Counted from the stretch's first letter, positions 1 to 13,143 are shown. The stretch is 64,000 nucleotides of DNA from Herbaspirillum frisingense GSF30 (GCF_000300975.2 NZ_AEEC02000004.1:152063-216062); one strand, 5' to 3'. Program-made: numbers and translations. The notes: generated by a model not told the origin, from the sequence alone.

Positions 1-154
1 GTTCGATGCCTTGAACGAGAAGGCCGAGGCCGGCACCGAGGTGGTCCTGAACTGGTACCACGATGAGGAAGACGACACCATCTTCGAGTTCGGCCAGGAA
101 TTGCAGGAAGACTTTTCCGCGCTGGTCTTCCACGATCACGCGGTACAGAGCTGA
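1..154 (+). CDS. siaC: SiaC-like regulatory phosphoprotein (DUF1987), 3' end only
   Basis: This frame is open from the left edge and stops at 152-154, giving the last 50 residues of a protein. The tail is rich in acidic residues around a VVLNWYHDEED core followed by E-F-G-Q-E, which matches the C-terminal half of the DUF1987/SiaC fold. In Pseudomonas aeruginosa SiaC is the phosphorylatable partner that binds and activates the diguanylate cyclase SiaD and is controlled by SiaA (phosphatase) and SiaB (kinase). The stop overlaps the next start by one base (TGATG), so the two genes are translationally coupled. The neighbour is a GGEEF cyclase, which supports the call. The phosphorylated threonine and the start lie outside the window. 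Confidence 0.72.
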   Translation, partial: FDALNEKAEAGTEVVLNWYHDEEDDTIFEFGQELQEDFSALVFHDHAVQS

Positions 155-876
155 TGGACGAGGTCGACCTTTTCGAAGCGGAAGCCCAGGCCCTGAGCCG
201 CGCCAATGCCGTGCAGGCCGATGCTGGCGCCGAGCCGGCCGCCCATCGGGCAGCGCTGGAGGAGCTGGTACAGCACTATGGTCAGCTGATGCGGCAGAGC
301 CGTCGCCTGATCTCGCGCAGTGACCGCACCGAGCGCGAGCTCAATCAGCTCAATGCGCGCCTGAAGCAACTGAGCGATGAGCTCGACTACAAGGCCAGGC
401 ACGATAACCTGACCGGCGCGCTCAACCGGGGTGCGGTGTTCGAGCGGGCTCACCAGATCCTGGAAAAATCGGCGATGTCACTGGTGGTGCTGGATATCGA
501 TTTCTTCAAGCGCATCAACGATGAATTCGGGCATCCGGCCGGCGATGCCGTGATCCGGGAACTGGTCGGCCGCCTGCGCAGCACGCTGGCGGGGACCGGT
601 GTGGTCGGACGGGTAGGTGGGGAGGAATTCACCATCCTGCTGGCCGGGATGGCGCTGGAGCAGGCGGTGATCTTGGCCGGAAAGATCCGGCAGGCGATTG
701 CGGGGGAACGCTTTCAGTGTTTGCCGGAACGGGCGGTGACGTCCAGTTTCGGTGTGGCCTGGGCTGCCGCCGGCAGCGATTTCGAAGAGGCCTATGCACG
801 CGCCGATCAGGCCCTGTATCAAGCCAAGCGCGGCGGCCGCAACCGGGTGGAATCCGAGGATACCGTCACCGGCTGA
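154..876 (+). CDS. siaD: SiaD-like diguanylate cyclase
   Basis: A 240-residue protein with an N-terminal helical, probably coiled-coil region (about 1-75) and a C-terminal GGDEF domain (about 80-235). The active loop is GGEEF, preceded by the DxDxFKxxND metal and substrate segment (DIDFFKRIND), so it should make cyclic di-GMP from two GTP. There is no membrane segment, so it is cytosolic. No RxxD product-inhibition site sits five residues before GGEEF (the residues there are A-G-T-G), unlike the two other GGDEF proteins in this window. It directly follows and overlaps the siaC-like gene, as in siaABCD operons controlling aggregation and biofilm formation. Assignment as SiaD rests on that adjacency; the enzymatic class is secure. 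Confidence 0.83.
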   Translation: MDEVDLFEAEAQALSRANAVQADAGAEPAAHRAALEELVQHYGQLMRQSRRLISRSDRTERELNQLNARLKQLSDELDYKARHDNLTGALNRGAVFERAHQILEKSAMSLVVLDIDFFKRINDEFGHPAGDAVIRELVGRLRSTLAGTGVVGRVGGEEFTILLAGMALEQAVILAGKIRQAIAGERFQCLPERAVTSSFGVAWAAAGSDFEEAYARADQALYQAKRGGRNRVESEDTVTG

Positions 877-880
877 GGCT

Positions 881-898
881 GCCGCCCTGCCAGGCGGC
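881..898. terminator. Possible convergent terminator between siaD and luxR-like gene
   Basis: GCCGCC (881-886) and GGCGGC (893-898) form a six-base-pair GC stem with a six-base loop in the 32-base gap between two convergent genes. Neither side has a clear T run, so this is a weak candidate. Confidence 0.3.
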
Positions 899-908
899 GC
901 CAGGTGAA

Positions 909-1538
909 TCAGTAGCGGGTCATCGCCGTCACCAGTTCGGCCAGCGAACCGGCGTGCATCTTGCGCATCACCTGCTGCCGATGGGCCTTCACCGTGCGTT
1001 CGGAGGTGCCCAGTTCGGCGGCGATCTGCTTGTTCAGGCGACCCTTGACCAGGCGCTCCAGCACTTCGCGCTCGCGACGGGTGAGCGTCTTCAGGCGCTG
1101 GTGGTGTTCCTGCCGCTGCTGCATCTGCGGACCGGATTCATCGAAGGGCATCAGCGCACCGCGGAAGGCGGCTACCAGCTGCTGGTGCAGCATCGGCTGG
1201 CTGCGGTTATCCTCCTGCTGCAACGTGCCTCGGGTGTCGCGAATGGCGGTGGGTCGCGGTTCATTTCCTTCTGTCGGACGCTGGGCCTGCGTGGTGATCA
1301 CGATCAGCGGCATGCCGAGCTGTCGTTCACCCAGCAGCGAACGCAATTGCGGTGCGTCGACATCCTGCATGTGGACTTCCAGCACCGTGCCGCCGGGTGG
1401 GGCGGTCGGCTCCTGCAGGAATTCGTCTGCAGAGGGATGGTGTGCCACGTGGAAGCCGGCGGCCTCCAGCATGCGACCCAGCGGGCCACCGAGGGAATCG
1501 TCACCACCAACGATATGAGCGAGATTTGTATTTGCCAT
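909..1538 (-). CDS. LuxR/FixJ-type regulator with degenerate receiver domain
   Basis: About 209 residues from the ATG at 1538, which has AAGGAAG a few bases upstream; a longer in-frame start at 1571 lacks such a site. The C-terminus is a canonical LuxR-type HTH (TRREREVLERL...NKQIAAELGTSERTVKAH). The N-terminal part aligns by eye to a FixJ-type receiver, but its acidic pocket reads GGDD, the phosphoacceptor position in the V-L-D-V segment is Glu (TVLEVHM), and no conserved Thr or Lys with a following KP is seen. It therefore probably acts without phosphorylation. It is convergent with siaD and next to the c-di-GMP operon, so it may regulate surface or biofilm genes; the target is unknown. Confidence 0.75.
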   Translation of the reverse strand: MANTNLAHIVGGDDSLGGPLGRMLEAAGFHVAHHPSADEFLQEPTAPPGGTVLEVHMQDVDAPQLRSLLGERQLGMPLIVITTQAQRPTEGNEPRPTAIRDTRGTLQQEDNRSQPMLHQQLVAAFRGALMPFDESGPQMQQRQEHHQRLKTLTRREREVLERLVKGRLNKQIAAELGTSERTVKAHRQQVMRKMHAGSLAELVTAMTRY

Positions 1539-1802
1539 GTTTTTCTTCCTTGACCGATATGGACGCATCAAACGGGATAAAGGGCTTCACCGACTTCCTC
1601 GCCGCGGCACCGTTTGCGCCACTGAACGAGGACATGCGGGAAGAAAAACTGCAGTTTCACCGTGCCGTCGAATTTAGTCGATAGGATGGAAAATTTCTGG
1701 CGTAATACTTCGAATTTCTTCGAGAAGAATCTCAATTTTTTTCGACAAGAGGCCACATAGCGTGGCATATAAGAGACTTGCCGGCGTGGCTAATTGACAC
1801 TT

Positions 1803-2761
1803 TCAGGCGCTTGTCCCTTGCGCGATTTCCACTTCTGCATACACCTGTGCCCGACCGTGCGCCTTGGCCTGGTAAAGGTTCTGGTCAGCCAGCGCAATCA
1901 GCCCCGCCGGCGAGCTACCGGGATCGGGTGCCGTGATCGAGGCCACGCCGATACTGAGCGTGACATGCGGCCCCACCTCGGAACGCGCATGGGGCAACTT
2001 CAAACGTGCCACCGCCTGGCAGACATTCTCGGCCAGCCTGATGGCCTGTTCGCTCCCCGCCATCGGCAGGATGCAGGCGAACTCTTCGCCCCCATAGCGC
2101 GCCACGCAGTCATAGCTGCGATGGAAGTTGCTGCGGATGGCGTGCGCCACTTCGGCCAGGCAGTGGTCGCCGGCCTGATGGCCGTAGTGATCGTTGTAGC
2201 GCTTGAAGTAATCGATGTCGATCATCAGCAGAGAGATCGCCTGGCCGGAGCGTTTGCAGAGTTCCCATTTCTCGGCCAGTTCGCTATCGAACTTGCGACG
2301 GTTGAACAAGCCCGTGAGCGAATCGGTCACCGCAATGTTGCGATAGAAATCGGATTGCAGCTTCAGGGTCAGGTGCGTCAGTACACGCGCTTTCAGTACC
2401 GTGCCGTGGATCGGCTTGCTGATGAAATCGACGCCACCGACATCGAAGCCACGGGCCTCGTCCTCCTCGCTATTGAGGCCGGTCAGGAAGATCACCGGAA
2501 TACCCAGCGTAGCGGTGTTCTGCTTGAGCCGTTCGCAGGTTTCGTAGCCATTCAGGCCGGGCATGTTGACGTCCATCAGGATCAGGTCCGGCTGCACCTT
2601 CTCGCACTGCTCGATGGCCTGCATGCCGCTGGTGGCCATGAAGATATCGTAGTCACCCTTGAGCAGCGCATTGGCCAGGCGGATATTGATCGGCTGGTCG
2701 TCGCAGAGCAGCACCCGCGCCCGACTGCCGCGCAGCGACGAAAGTTCTTCCAGGATGCGTT

Positions 2762-2765
<4 letters not shown>
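1803..2765 (-). CDS. PleD/WspR-like response regulator diguanylate cyclase (REC-GGDEF)
   Basis: About 320 residues. The receiver domain (about 15-130) has the acidic pair (CDD), the phosphoacceptor Asp in LILMDVNMPG, and a KP near its end. The GGDEF domain (about 150-315) has DIDYFKRYND and GGEEF, with an RxxD inhibition site (RSYD) five residues before it. It should make c-di-GMP when phosphorylated. I place the start at the TTG at 2765: GGAGA lies just upstream and TTGA overlaps the stop of the preceding kinase gene by four bases. The alternative ATG at 2837 lies deep inside that kinase gene. It is the last gene of the operon, and its neighbours supply likely phosphodonors. Confidence 0.88.
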
Positions 2766-7303
<4,538 letters not shown>

Positions 7304-7458
7304 CAATGAAACAAGCCCACGTACCCCCACGCGAGCCGGCGCAGTGCGCCAGGATGTGCTGATTCCACCAGCAGGCAGTCCGGTGGACAATCAGGAAATT
7401 CCCGGTCTGGCCATACAGGCCAGCCGGGATCAATCGGTTTGTGACTCAGGTGCGCGCC

Positions 7459-8805
7459 TCAATGCAGCAGGATCCTTGCTTTCAGCGGCATCTCCTCGAT
7501 CTGCTCGAAGCGACGCAGCCGGGTCAGGATGGCTTCGTCCAGCACATGCTCCTTGTTCAGCAGCAACACCCCGGAGCGTGTACGCAGGTCCTCGGCCAGC
7601 TTCATGCCGACCCGCAGTTCCTGCGGTGCCAGCAGGCGGGTCTGCTGTTCCAGCATCAGCCGCTGTTCTTCGATCATGGTGACGAAGGCCTCCACCACCA
7701 GCGGATCGTAGCGATGGCCGGCATGTGTGCGCAGCATTGCCAGTGCCTTTTCCGGTGTCGTGTTCTGACTGGTGATGCCGCCATTGCACAAGCCCTCGAA
7801 GTCGCGTACCACCGCCAGGATGCGCGAACCCAGGGGGATCGCGTCGCCCGACAGGCTTTCCGGTACGCCCCGGCCGTCATGGCGTTCGTGTTGATGACGG
7901 ATGATCTCGCCGGTCTCGGCCAGGCTGGGGATGGGCGTCAACAGCATCTGTCCTTTCACCGGATGCCACAGGAAGCGCTGCACCTCCTCGCTGCTCATCT
8001 TCTCGATCGGCTTGCGTACCAGTTCTTCGGACAGCCCCAGCTTGCCGATGCCATGCAACATGCCGGCCATCATGGTGTCCCGCGCGTGATGCGCCGTCAT
8101 GCCCATGCGGAGCGCAAGCTGTTCGCACCAGCGCGCCACCCGGGCCGATTGACCGCTGGCCAGGCCAGCGCGCAGTTCGCTGATGTCGGAGAAGACATGC
8201 AGCATGGAGAGGAAAGACTTGTGCTCTTCTTCCTGGGCGCTTTCCAGGAACATCACGGTCTGCCGCAATTCCTCGGTGCGTGCCTGCACCTGCCGCTCCA
8301 GCTGGCGGTTGAAGTCGGCCAGCTGCAGATTCTGTTCGTGGACCTTGCGTTCCAGCGCCATCTTCTGCTTGCGCAGTTGCTGCTCTTCCAGCGCGTGCGC
8401 CACGATCATCAGCAGTTCGCGATCGTCCCAGGGCTTGGCGAGGTAATGGTGGATGCCACCATCGTTGATGGCCGAAATGGTGCTGCCGATCTCGGAATAG
8501 CCGGTCAGCAGGATGCGCATGGTGGCCGGCCATTGGCGCTTGACCTGGGCCAGGAATTGAGCGCCGCTCATGCCCGGCATGCGCATGTCGGAGATGACCA
8601 GGTCGACGTCGGCGCTGGCCATGACTTCCAGTGCGGCCTCGGCGCTGGTGGCGGTGAGCAGCTGGTAACCCTGCGGACGGAAGCTGCGCTTCAAGGCCGA
8701 GAGGATGCTCTGCTCATCATCCACCAACAGGATGCAGGGCGGCGGCAGGGTAAAGGGATCGGCTTGTTGCACGGTCTGGAGTTCCTGGCTGTGGATGGCG
8801 CTCAT
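7459..8805 (-). CDS. Response regulator with degenerate HD-GYP domain (RpfG-like)
   Basis: A 448-residue protein. An N-terminal receiver (about 22-140) has LLVDDE, the acceptor Asp in LVISDMRMPG, and the LAKPWDD end typical of RpfG-type regulators. A coiled-coil linker (about 140-195) follows. The second half has the layout of an HD-GYP c-di-GMP phosphodiesterase, but key positions differ: the HD metal pair reads H-G (MLHGIGK), the HHE motif reads Q-H-E (HQHERHDG), and GYP is GVP. The later HPxxG motif is kept. It is therefore probably a phosphorylation-controlled binding or scaffold protein rather than an active phosphodiesterase. It overlaps the upstream kinase gene by four bases, which marks that kinase as its likely partner. 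Confidence 0.83.
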   Translation of the reverse strand: MSAIHSQELQTVQQADPFTLPPPCILLVDDEQSILSALKRSFRPQGYQLLTATSAEAALEVMASADVDLVISDMRMPGMSGAQFLAQVKRQWPATMRILLTGYSEIGSTISAINDGGIHHYLAKPWDDRELLMIVAHALEEQQLRKQKMALERKVHEQNLQLADFNRQLERQVQARTEELRQTVMFLESAQEEEHKSFLSMLHVFSDISELRAGLASGQSARVARWCEQLALRMGMTAHHARDTMMAGMLHGIGKLGLSEELVRKPIEKMSSEEVQRFLWHPVKGQMLLTPIPSLAETGEIIRHQHERHDGRGVPESLSGDAIPLGSRILAVVRDFEGLCNGGITSQNTTPEKALAMLRTHAGHRYDPLVVEAFVTMIEEQRLMLEQQTRLLAPQELRVGMKLAEDLRTRSGVLLLNKEHVLDEAILTRLRRFEQIEEMPLKARILLH

Positions 8806-10202
8806 GATGCTTCTCCTCTTTTTGCGGTTGCTCCCGTTGTTTCTGTGATCCCTGCTGCTCCACCCCTGTCCGTGAGGCCGGCGGGGTCGATCGGCATCTC
8901 GATCCGGAAGGTGGTACCTCTGCCCGGCGCGCTGCTCACGTGGATGTCACCGCCATGCTTCTTGATGATGCCGTAGGACAGCGACAAGCCCAGGCCGGTC
9001 CCGCTGCCGACCGGCTTGGTGGTGAAGAAGGGTTCGAAGATGCGGTTGATGTGTTCCGGTGCGATCCCGTGACCGGTGTCGCTGATGCTGATGGCGACCC
9101 GATCGCCGCAGCGCTCGGTACGCAGCGTGACCACGCCCTTGTCGCTGATGGCCTGGGCTGCATTGACCAGCAGGTTCATGAAGACCTGGTTCAGCTCCGA
9201 GGCCAGGCACCTGACCATGGGAAGCTCACCGTATTGCTTGACGACCGTCACCTTGTACTTCAATTCGTTGTTGGCGATGTTGAGCGTGCTATCCAGGCCG
9301 CGATGCAGGTCGGCCATCTGCCAGTTGCTCTCGCCGGTGCGCGAAAAATCCTTGAGCGATTGCACGATGTTCTTGACCCGCTGCAAGCCTTCATTGGATT
9401 CACTGAGCAGTTCGGTGACGTCCTGACTGAGGTATTGCAGGTCGGCCCGGTCTTCGAAGCCCTGCAGCTCGGACTGCGCCACGCTGGCCGGCAGGGCGCC
9501 GCCGAGTACGCACTGGTAGAGCTTGATGCCTTCCAGCAAGGTTGCCACGTAGTTGCCCAGGGTATTGAGGTTGGCGGAAACAAAGCCGATCGGGTTGTTG
9601 ATCTCGTGTGCCACACCGGCGGCCAACTGGCCGATGGAGGCCAGTTTTTCGGACTGCATCAGTTGCGCCTGGGCCATGCCCAGCTGTTCGATCAGCTTGC
9701 CTTGTTCCTCGGCCTGGCGTTGCAGGGTGTCTTCCATTTCCTTGCGGCCGCTGATGTCGGTCATCAGGCCGATCACTTCCAGCGGCGTGCCGGCCGGGTC
9801 GCGGATCAGGCGCAGGGTGTCGTGCATCCAGAGATAGCGGCCATCGCTGGCGCGGAAGCGGTATTCGTAGATCTTCTGGTCTTCCACGAACAGCATGGCC
9901 AGGCTGGAGAAGATGGCCGCCGTATCGTCGGGATGAATGTGGTTGAACCAGAAATTGGAATCGTCCAGCATCTCCTGCGGCTCGTAGCCCAGCACGCGCG
10001 AGGCGTTTTCGCTGACGAAGGTGAGCCGGAAGTCGCCCGAGGGAACGCTGCTGTAGATGATGGCCGGCGTATTGCCGATGATGTGGCGGTAACGAGCATT
10101 GGCCTTGAGCAGGGCGCGCATGTCGGGGGCTTCAGTGAGCATGCCGTCGTCCACGCGCGGACTGCTGTATTCCCTGGACACCAGGGCATCGCAATGTCCC
10201 AT
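8802..10202 (-). CDS. PAS-domain sensor histidine kinase (soluble)
   Basis: A 466-residue protein starting at the ATG at 10202, which follows GAGGGGAGG. A PAS/PAC unit (about 35-155) senses an unknown signal. A coiled coil leads to a HisKA domain with VAHEINNPIGFV (phospho-acceptor His) and a HATPase with an N box (NLLVNAAQA), DTGHGIAP and GTGLGLSLS. No membrane helix is visible, so it is cytosolic. The HEINNP form of the H box is common in kinases paired with RpfG-like or NtrC-like regulators. The last bases overlap the start of the degenerate HD-GYP regulator, so the two are co-translated. It is the first gene of a four-gene operon ending in a diguanylate cyclase. Confidence 0.88.
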   Translation of the reverse strand: MGHCDALVSREYSSPRVDDGMLTEAPDMRALLKANARYRHIIGNTPAIIYSSVPSGDFRLTFVSENASRVLGYEPQEMLDDSNFWFNHIHPDDTAAIFSSLAMLFVEDQKIYEYRFRASDGRYLWMHDTLRLIRDPAGTPLEVIGLMTDISGRKEMEDTLQRQAEEQGKLIEQLGMAQAQLMQSEKLASIGQLAAGVAHEINNPIGFVSANLNTLGNYVATLLEGIKLYQCVLGGALPASVAQSELQGFEDRADLQYLSQDVTELLSESNEGLQRVKNIVQSLKDFSRTGESNWQMADLHRGLDSTLNIANNELKYKVTVVKQYGELPMVRCLASELNQVFMNLLVNAAQAISDKGVVTLRTERCGDRVAISISDTGHGIAPEHINRIFEPFFTTKPVGSGTGLGLSLSYGIIKKHGGDIHVSSAPGRGTTFRIEMPIDPAGLTDRGGAAGITETTGATAKRGEAS

Positions 10203-10259
10203 GATGGCCTCCCCTCATCGTAGCCTCCGCAGCAGGGGGCGGAGGTCAGCCCCGTATCG

Positions 10260-11927
10260 CTAGGTGGTGCGATGCATCGCCAGAGCCTTCGCTGTCCCGC
10301 GTGACGGCAGGCCCGGTTGCGCCCGCGTCATGCCGGAAGCAGCGCCCGGCGCACTCGCCACGGCAGCATCCAGATTGAACACGCTGATCGCCTGGATCAT
10401 TTGCTGGGTCGATTCTTCCAGGCTGGCGGCGGCCGCTGCGGCTTCCTCCACCAGTGCGGCATTGCGCTGGGTGACTTCGTCCATCATCACCACCGCTTCA
10501 TTGACTTGCTGGATACCGGTCTGCTGTTCGCCGGAAGCGGCCGTGATCTCCGCCACTGCCGTGGCGGCCTGCGTCACCGAACGCATGATGCCGTCCATGG
10601 TGTCGCGCATCTCGTCGGCCAGCTTCACGCCGGCGCCGACGCGCTGCGACGATTCATCGATGAGGGCCTTGATTTCCTTGGTGGCCTGGGTCGAACGCTG
10701 CGCCAGGGTGCGCACCTCGCCGGCCACGACGGCGAAGCCGCGACCCTGTTCACCGGCACGCGCGGCTTCCACGGCGGCGTTGAGTGCCAGGATATTGGTC
10801 TGGAAGGCGATGCCATCGATCAGCCCGGTGATCTGCTTGATCTGGTCGGCGCTCTTGTTGATCGCATCCATGGTCTCGTTGATGTGCCTGATCGAGGCTT
10901 CGCCGGTGCGGGTGGTGACCAGCGCTTCTTCCACCAGACGGTTGGCCTGGCGCGCGTTTTCGCTGTTCTGGGTGACGGTGGAGGCCAGTTCCTCCATGCT
11001 GGCGGCGGTCTCTTCCAGACTGCTGGCCTGCGATTCGGTGCGCGAGGACAGGTCCATGTTGCCACGCGCGATCTCGCTGGTGGCCTGGGCCATGTGTACG
11101 CCACTGCGACGCACGTCGCCCACCGATGCCACCAGGTTCACACGCATCTGTTCCATTGCCTGCAGCAGGGCCCCCATTTCATCGCGACGTGCCTGCAGAT
11201 CGTTGGCCGAGAGATCGCCACCGGCGACCCGGCGCGATTGTGCGACCGCCTGCCGCAGCGGCGTGAAGATGCGCGAGGCCAGTGTCATGCGCAGCAGCGC
11301 CAGGCTGGCCAGGGCAACGCCGGAGGCAGCCAGGGTCGGCAGGCTGCTGGCGTGATCCATACATTGCGCATTGAGGAAGGCCAGTGCGCCTACGCCCACG
11401 GCGGCCACCCCCAGCCCGAGGTCCAGCCGGGTCTTGAGCGATACCCGCGCCGCGCGTTGCACTGCGCCGCGCAATCCGGTCGGTACCACCTCGCCGCGAT
11501 ACACGGCGATGCGAGCACTTTCTTTCTTCAGTTCCTTGTAGGCCCCCTCGGCGGCATTGACTTCGGCACGACTGGGCTTGGTACGCACCGACATGTAGCC
11601 GGTGCAGACGCCGCGCTCCCAGATCGGGGTGACGTTGGCCTTGACCCAGTAGAAGTCGCCGTTCTTGCAGCGGTTCTTGACCAGGCCGGTCCAGGGCAGG
11701 CCGGCCTTGAGCGTGCTCCACAAGTCAGCGAAGGCCAGCTCCGGCATGTCCGGATGGCGCACGATGTTTTGCGGCGCGCCGATCAGCTCTTCTTCGGTAA
11801 AGCCGCTGACGGCGATGAAGGTCGGATTGACGTAGGTGATGCGTCCCTTGGTATCGGTCTTGGAAACGATCGATGCATGGGCGTCGATGTCGCGTTCCTG
11901 TTGGGTTACGGGCAGGTTCAGGCGCAT
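10260..11927 (-). CDS. Aer-like PAS chemoreceptor (methyl-accepting chemotaxis protein)
   Basis: A 555-residue protein; GGAG lies seven bases before the ATG. The N-terminal PAS domain (about 10-115, with TYVNPTFIAVSGFTEEEL and RHPDMP) resembles the FAD-binding PAS of Aer. A short paired hydrophobic region (about 170-225) follows without a periplasmic domain, then HAMP and a signalling hairpin whose tip reads [19 protein letters not shown]. This is the layout of aerotaxis/energy-taxis receptors that read redox state from the cytosol. No C-terminal CheR pentapeptide is seen. The upstream region is AT-rich with a perfect inverted repeat. CheA and CheW are not encoded in this window. Confidence 0.88.
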   Translation of the reverse strand: MRLNLPVTQQERDIDAHASIVSKTDTKGRITYVNPTFIAVSGFTEEELIGAPQNIVRHPDMPELAFADLWSTLKAGLPWTGLVKNRCKNGDFYWVKANVTPIWERGVCTGYMSVRTKPSRAEVNAAEGAYKELKKESARIAVYRGEVVPTGLRGAVQRAARVSLKTRLDLGLGVAAVGVGALAFLNAQCMDHASSLPTLAASGVALASLALLRMTLASRIFTPLRQAVAQSRRVAGGDLSANDLQARRDEMGALLQAMEQMRVNLVASVGDVRRSGVHMAQATSEIARGNMDLSSRTESQASSLEETAASMEELASTVTQNSENARQANRLVEEALVTTRTGEASIRHINETMDAINKSADQIKQITGLIDGIAFQTNILALNAAVEAARAGEQGRGFAVVAGEVRTLAQRSTQATKEIKALIDESSQRVGAGVKLADEMRDTMDGIMRSVTQAATAVAEITAASGEQQTGIQQVNEAVVMMDEVTQRNAALVEEAAAAAASLEESTQQMIQAISVFNLDAAVASAPGAASGMTRAQPGLPSRGTAKALAMHRTT

Positions 11928-11979
11928 GATCGACTCCAGGGAAGTTGGTTGATGGAATCATTAAAACACAAATTCATTT

Positions 11980-12000
11980 AAATCGTTTAAAAAACGATTT
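11980..12000. promoter_or_regulatory. Perfect inverted repeat upstream of Aer-like receptor gene
   Basis: AAATCGTTT (11980-11988) and AAACGATTT (11992-12000) are exact reverse complements separated by AAA. The repeat lies 52 bases before the receptor start at 11927, in promoter position, so an operator is more likely than a terminator. The binding protein is unknown. Confidence 0.5.
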
Positions 12001-12187
12001 ATTCGAGATATAAATAATGAATTCGTTGCGCACGTCCAACGTAGTTGTTGGAAAGAAAAGACCTGATGAGTTTTGTGGGGGATATTTCTAAGTATATGAA
12101 ATATAAGGATATTAGTGGCGCTGCCTGGATTGTGATGCCGATTTCCAGCCGTCCGGGAGAAAAGTATCTCCGACGCTTAAATGATTA

Positions 12188-12205
12188 ATTTGATTTATTT
12201 ATTTG
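12188..12205 (+). repeat. Copy 1 of shared AT-rich 13-mer
   Basis: ATTTGATTTATTT begins at 12188 and is followed by a further ATTTG. The same 13-mer, read on the - strand, covers the -35 region of the chemoreceptor gene at 15858 and of the HTH receiver gene at 21079. Here it points the other way and no -10 element follows at the right distance. Confidence 0.5.
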
Positions 12206-12389
12206 TGCTTGTCAGGCGATGGGAGATGTACCGGGCTCGCCATCCTTCCGCCCTCCCTTACCGGCGCGATCGTTTACCCGCTCCAGGCTGGCAGGGCAAG
12301 GCAGGGGGGGCGCATGCTGTCCAATGACCGACCCCGGACGGAACCTGCATTGCAGTGCGGACGAAACAAGCCCGCGCAGGCGTGTTGCT

Positions 12390-12827
12390 TCAGTGCTCCG
12401 CGTCTGCGCCTGACGCATGCTGCCGCAAGGCCAGCGCCAATTCCTGGTCCAGGCTGGCCATGTGCCTTACCAGCATGGCCGGGATCATCGCCATCACGAT
12501 ATCGGCCAGCGGCGCATTGCCATCGTCCAGGTAGGGGCGCAAGCGGTGCATCAGCGCCAGCAGCTCGGCATGGTCGCGCCGGTGGGCGCGGATCTCGCGA
12601 TAGCCGATGGCTTCCATCATGTTTTCTTCCTGGCGAAAGCCGGCTTCGATCTCGGCGACCAGCGCCGCATAGGCACTGGCAAAGCGGTCCGCGGGCAAGG
12701 CTGCGAGGGCGGCAATGCCTTCCAGCACCTGGCGGTGCTCGGCATCCATGTCGGTGAGCAAGGCAGGGATGGCCTGGCGATGCAAGCCGGCGTCGATGGT
12801 CGGGGTGGGATCGGCGGTATGGGGCAT
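12390..12827 (-). CDS. Bacteriohemerythrin-type diiron protein
   Basis: A 145-residue all-helical protein; GGAGG lies six bases before the ATG. The hemerythrin metal ligands are recognisable in order: a His in DAEHRQVLEGI, a Glu in the EENMMEAIGY helix, two His in RAHRRDHAEL, and His with Asp in LVRHMASLDQEL. This is the pattern of a non-haem diiron O2 carrier or sensor. It sits alone between an Aer-like receptor and a CheV/chemoreceptor pair, so oxygen delivery or oxygen sensing for motility is plausible. Hemerythrins near chemotaxis genes are known from other proteobacteria (for example DcrH fusions). Its role here is inferred from position. Confidence 0.85.
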   Translation of the reverse strand: MPHTADPTPTIDAGLHRQAIPALLTDMDAEHRQVLEGIAALAALPADRFASAYAALVAEIEAGFRQEENMMEAIGYREIRAHRRDHAELLALMHRLRPYLDDGNAPLADIVMAMIPAMLVRHMASLDQELALALRQHASGADAEH

Positions 12828-13143
12828 GACCAGCCTCCAGCAGCAGGGTGCGACCGGTCGCGGGTCGGGGCGGAGGCGTCCGGGTTGCCGGCAACGGCGC
12901 GGTGCCGTTTGTTGCTGATCGGTGCTCGCTAACCGGAAGAACGCTCACTTCTGATTCTAGAAGCTTCGTCTCGAATTATTTTGAGATAGCGCAAAGCTGC
13001 CGGCATTGCCGGCGACGGAAAGTGCATGGCACAAAGCCGGACGCCACCCGTGAAGGTGGCGTCCGGCTTGCTTCAGTCAGCCACCCCGAAGGGCGGCCGC
13101 GCGCTTGTAAAAAACGCCGTCACTGGCTCTGCAGTAGGTGCCG
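12828..13143. other. Intergenic region between cheV and hemerythrin gene
   Basis: This 316-base gap holds the cheV terminator hairpin (13034-13069) and upstream sequence for the hemerythrin gene. No additional gene or RNA is recognised. Confidence 0.6.
13034..13069 (-). terminator. Strong hairpin downstream of cheV
   Basis: A perfect 15-bp stem: AAGCCGGACGCCACC (13034-13048) pairs with 13055-13069 around a six-base loop. It lies about 75 bases past the cheV stop. Only a short CTTTG follows on the - strand, so termination may be factor-assisted. Confidence 0.7.

Larger units (their letters stand above)
11928..12389. other. AT-rich intergenic region upstream of the Aer-like receptor
   Basis: This 462-base stretch has no convincing gene. 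It holds a perfect 9-bp inverted repeat (11980-12000), a small hairpin with GGAGA and TCTCC arms near 12156-12171, and one copy of a 13-mer, ATTTGATTTATTT (12188-12200), that also occurs at two other regulator promoters in the window. The half next to the hemerythrin gene is GC-rich and featureless. Confidence 0.6.

Noticed and set aside
1568..1768. 66-codon - strand frame with Phe/Lys heptad-like pattern upstream of the LuxR-type gene
   Set aside because: The pattern comes from repeated TCGAA/AAATT sequence in an AT-rich intergenic region; no ribosome site or homologue is recognisable.
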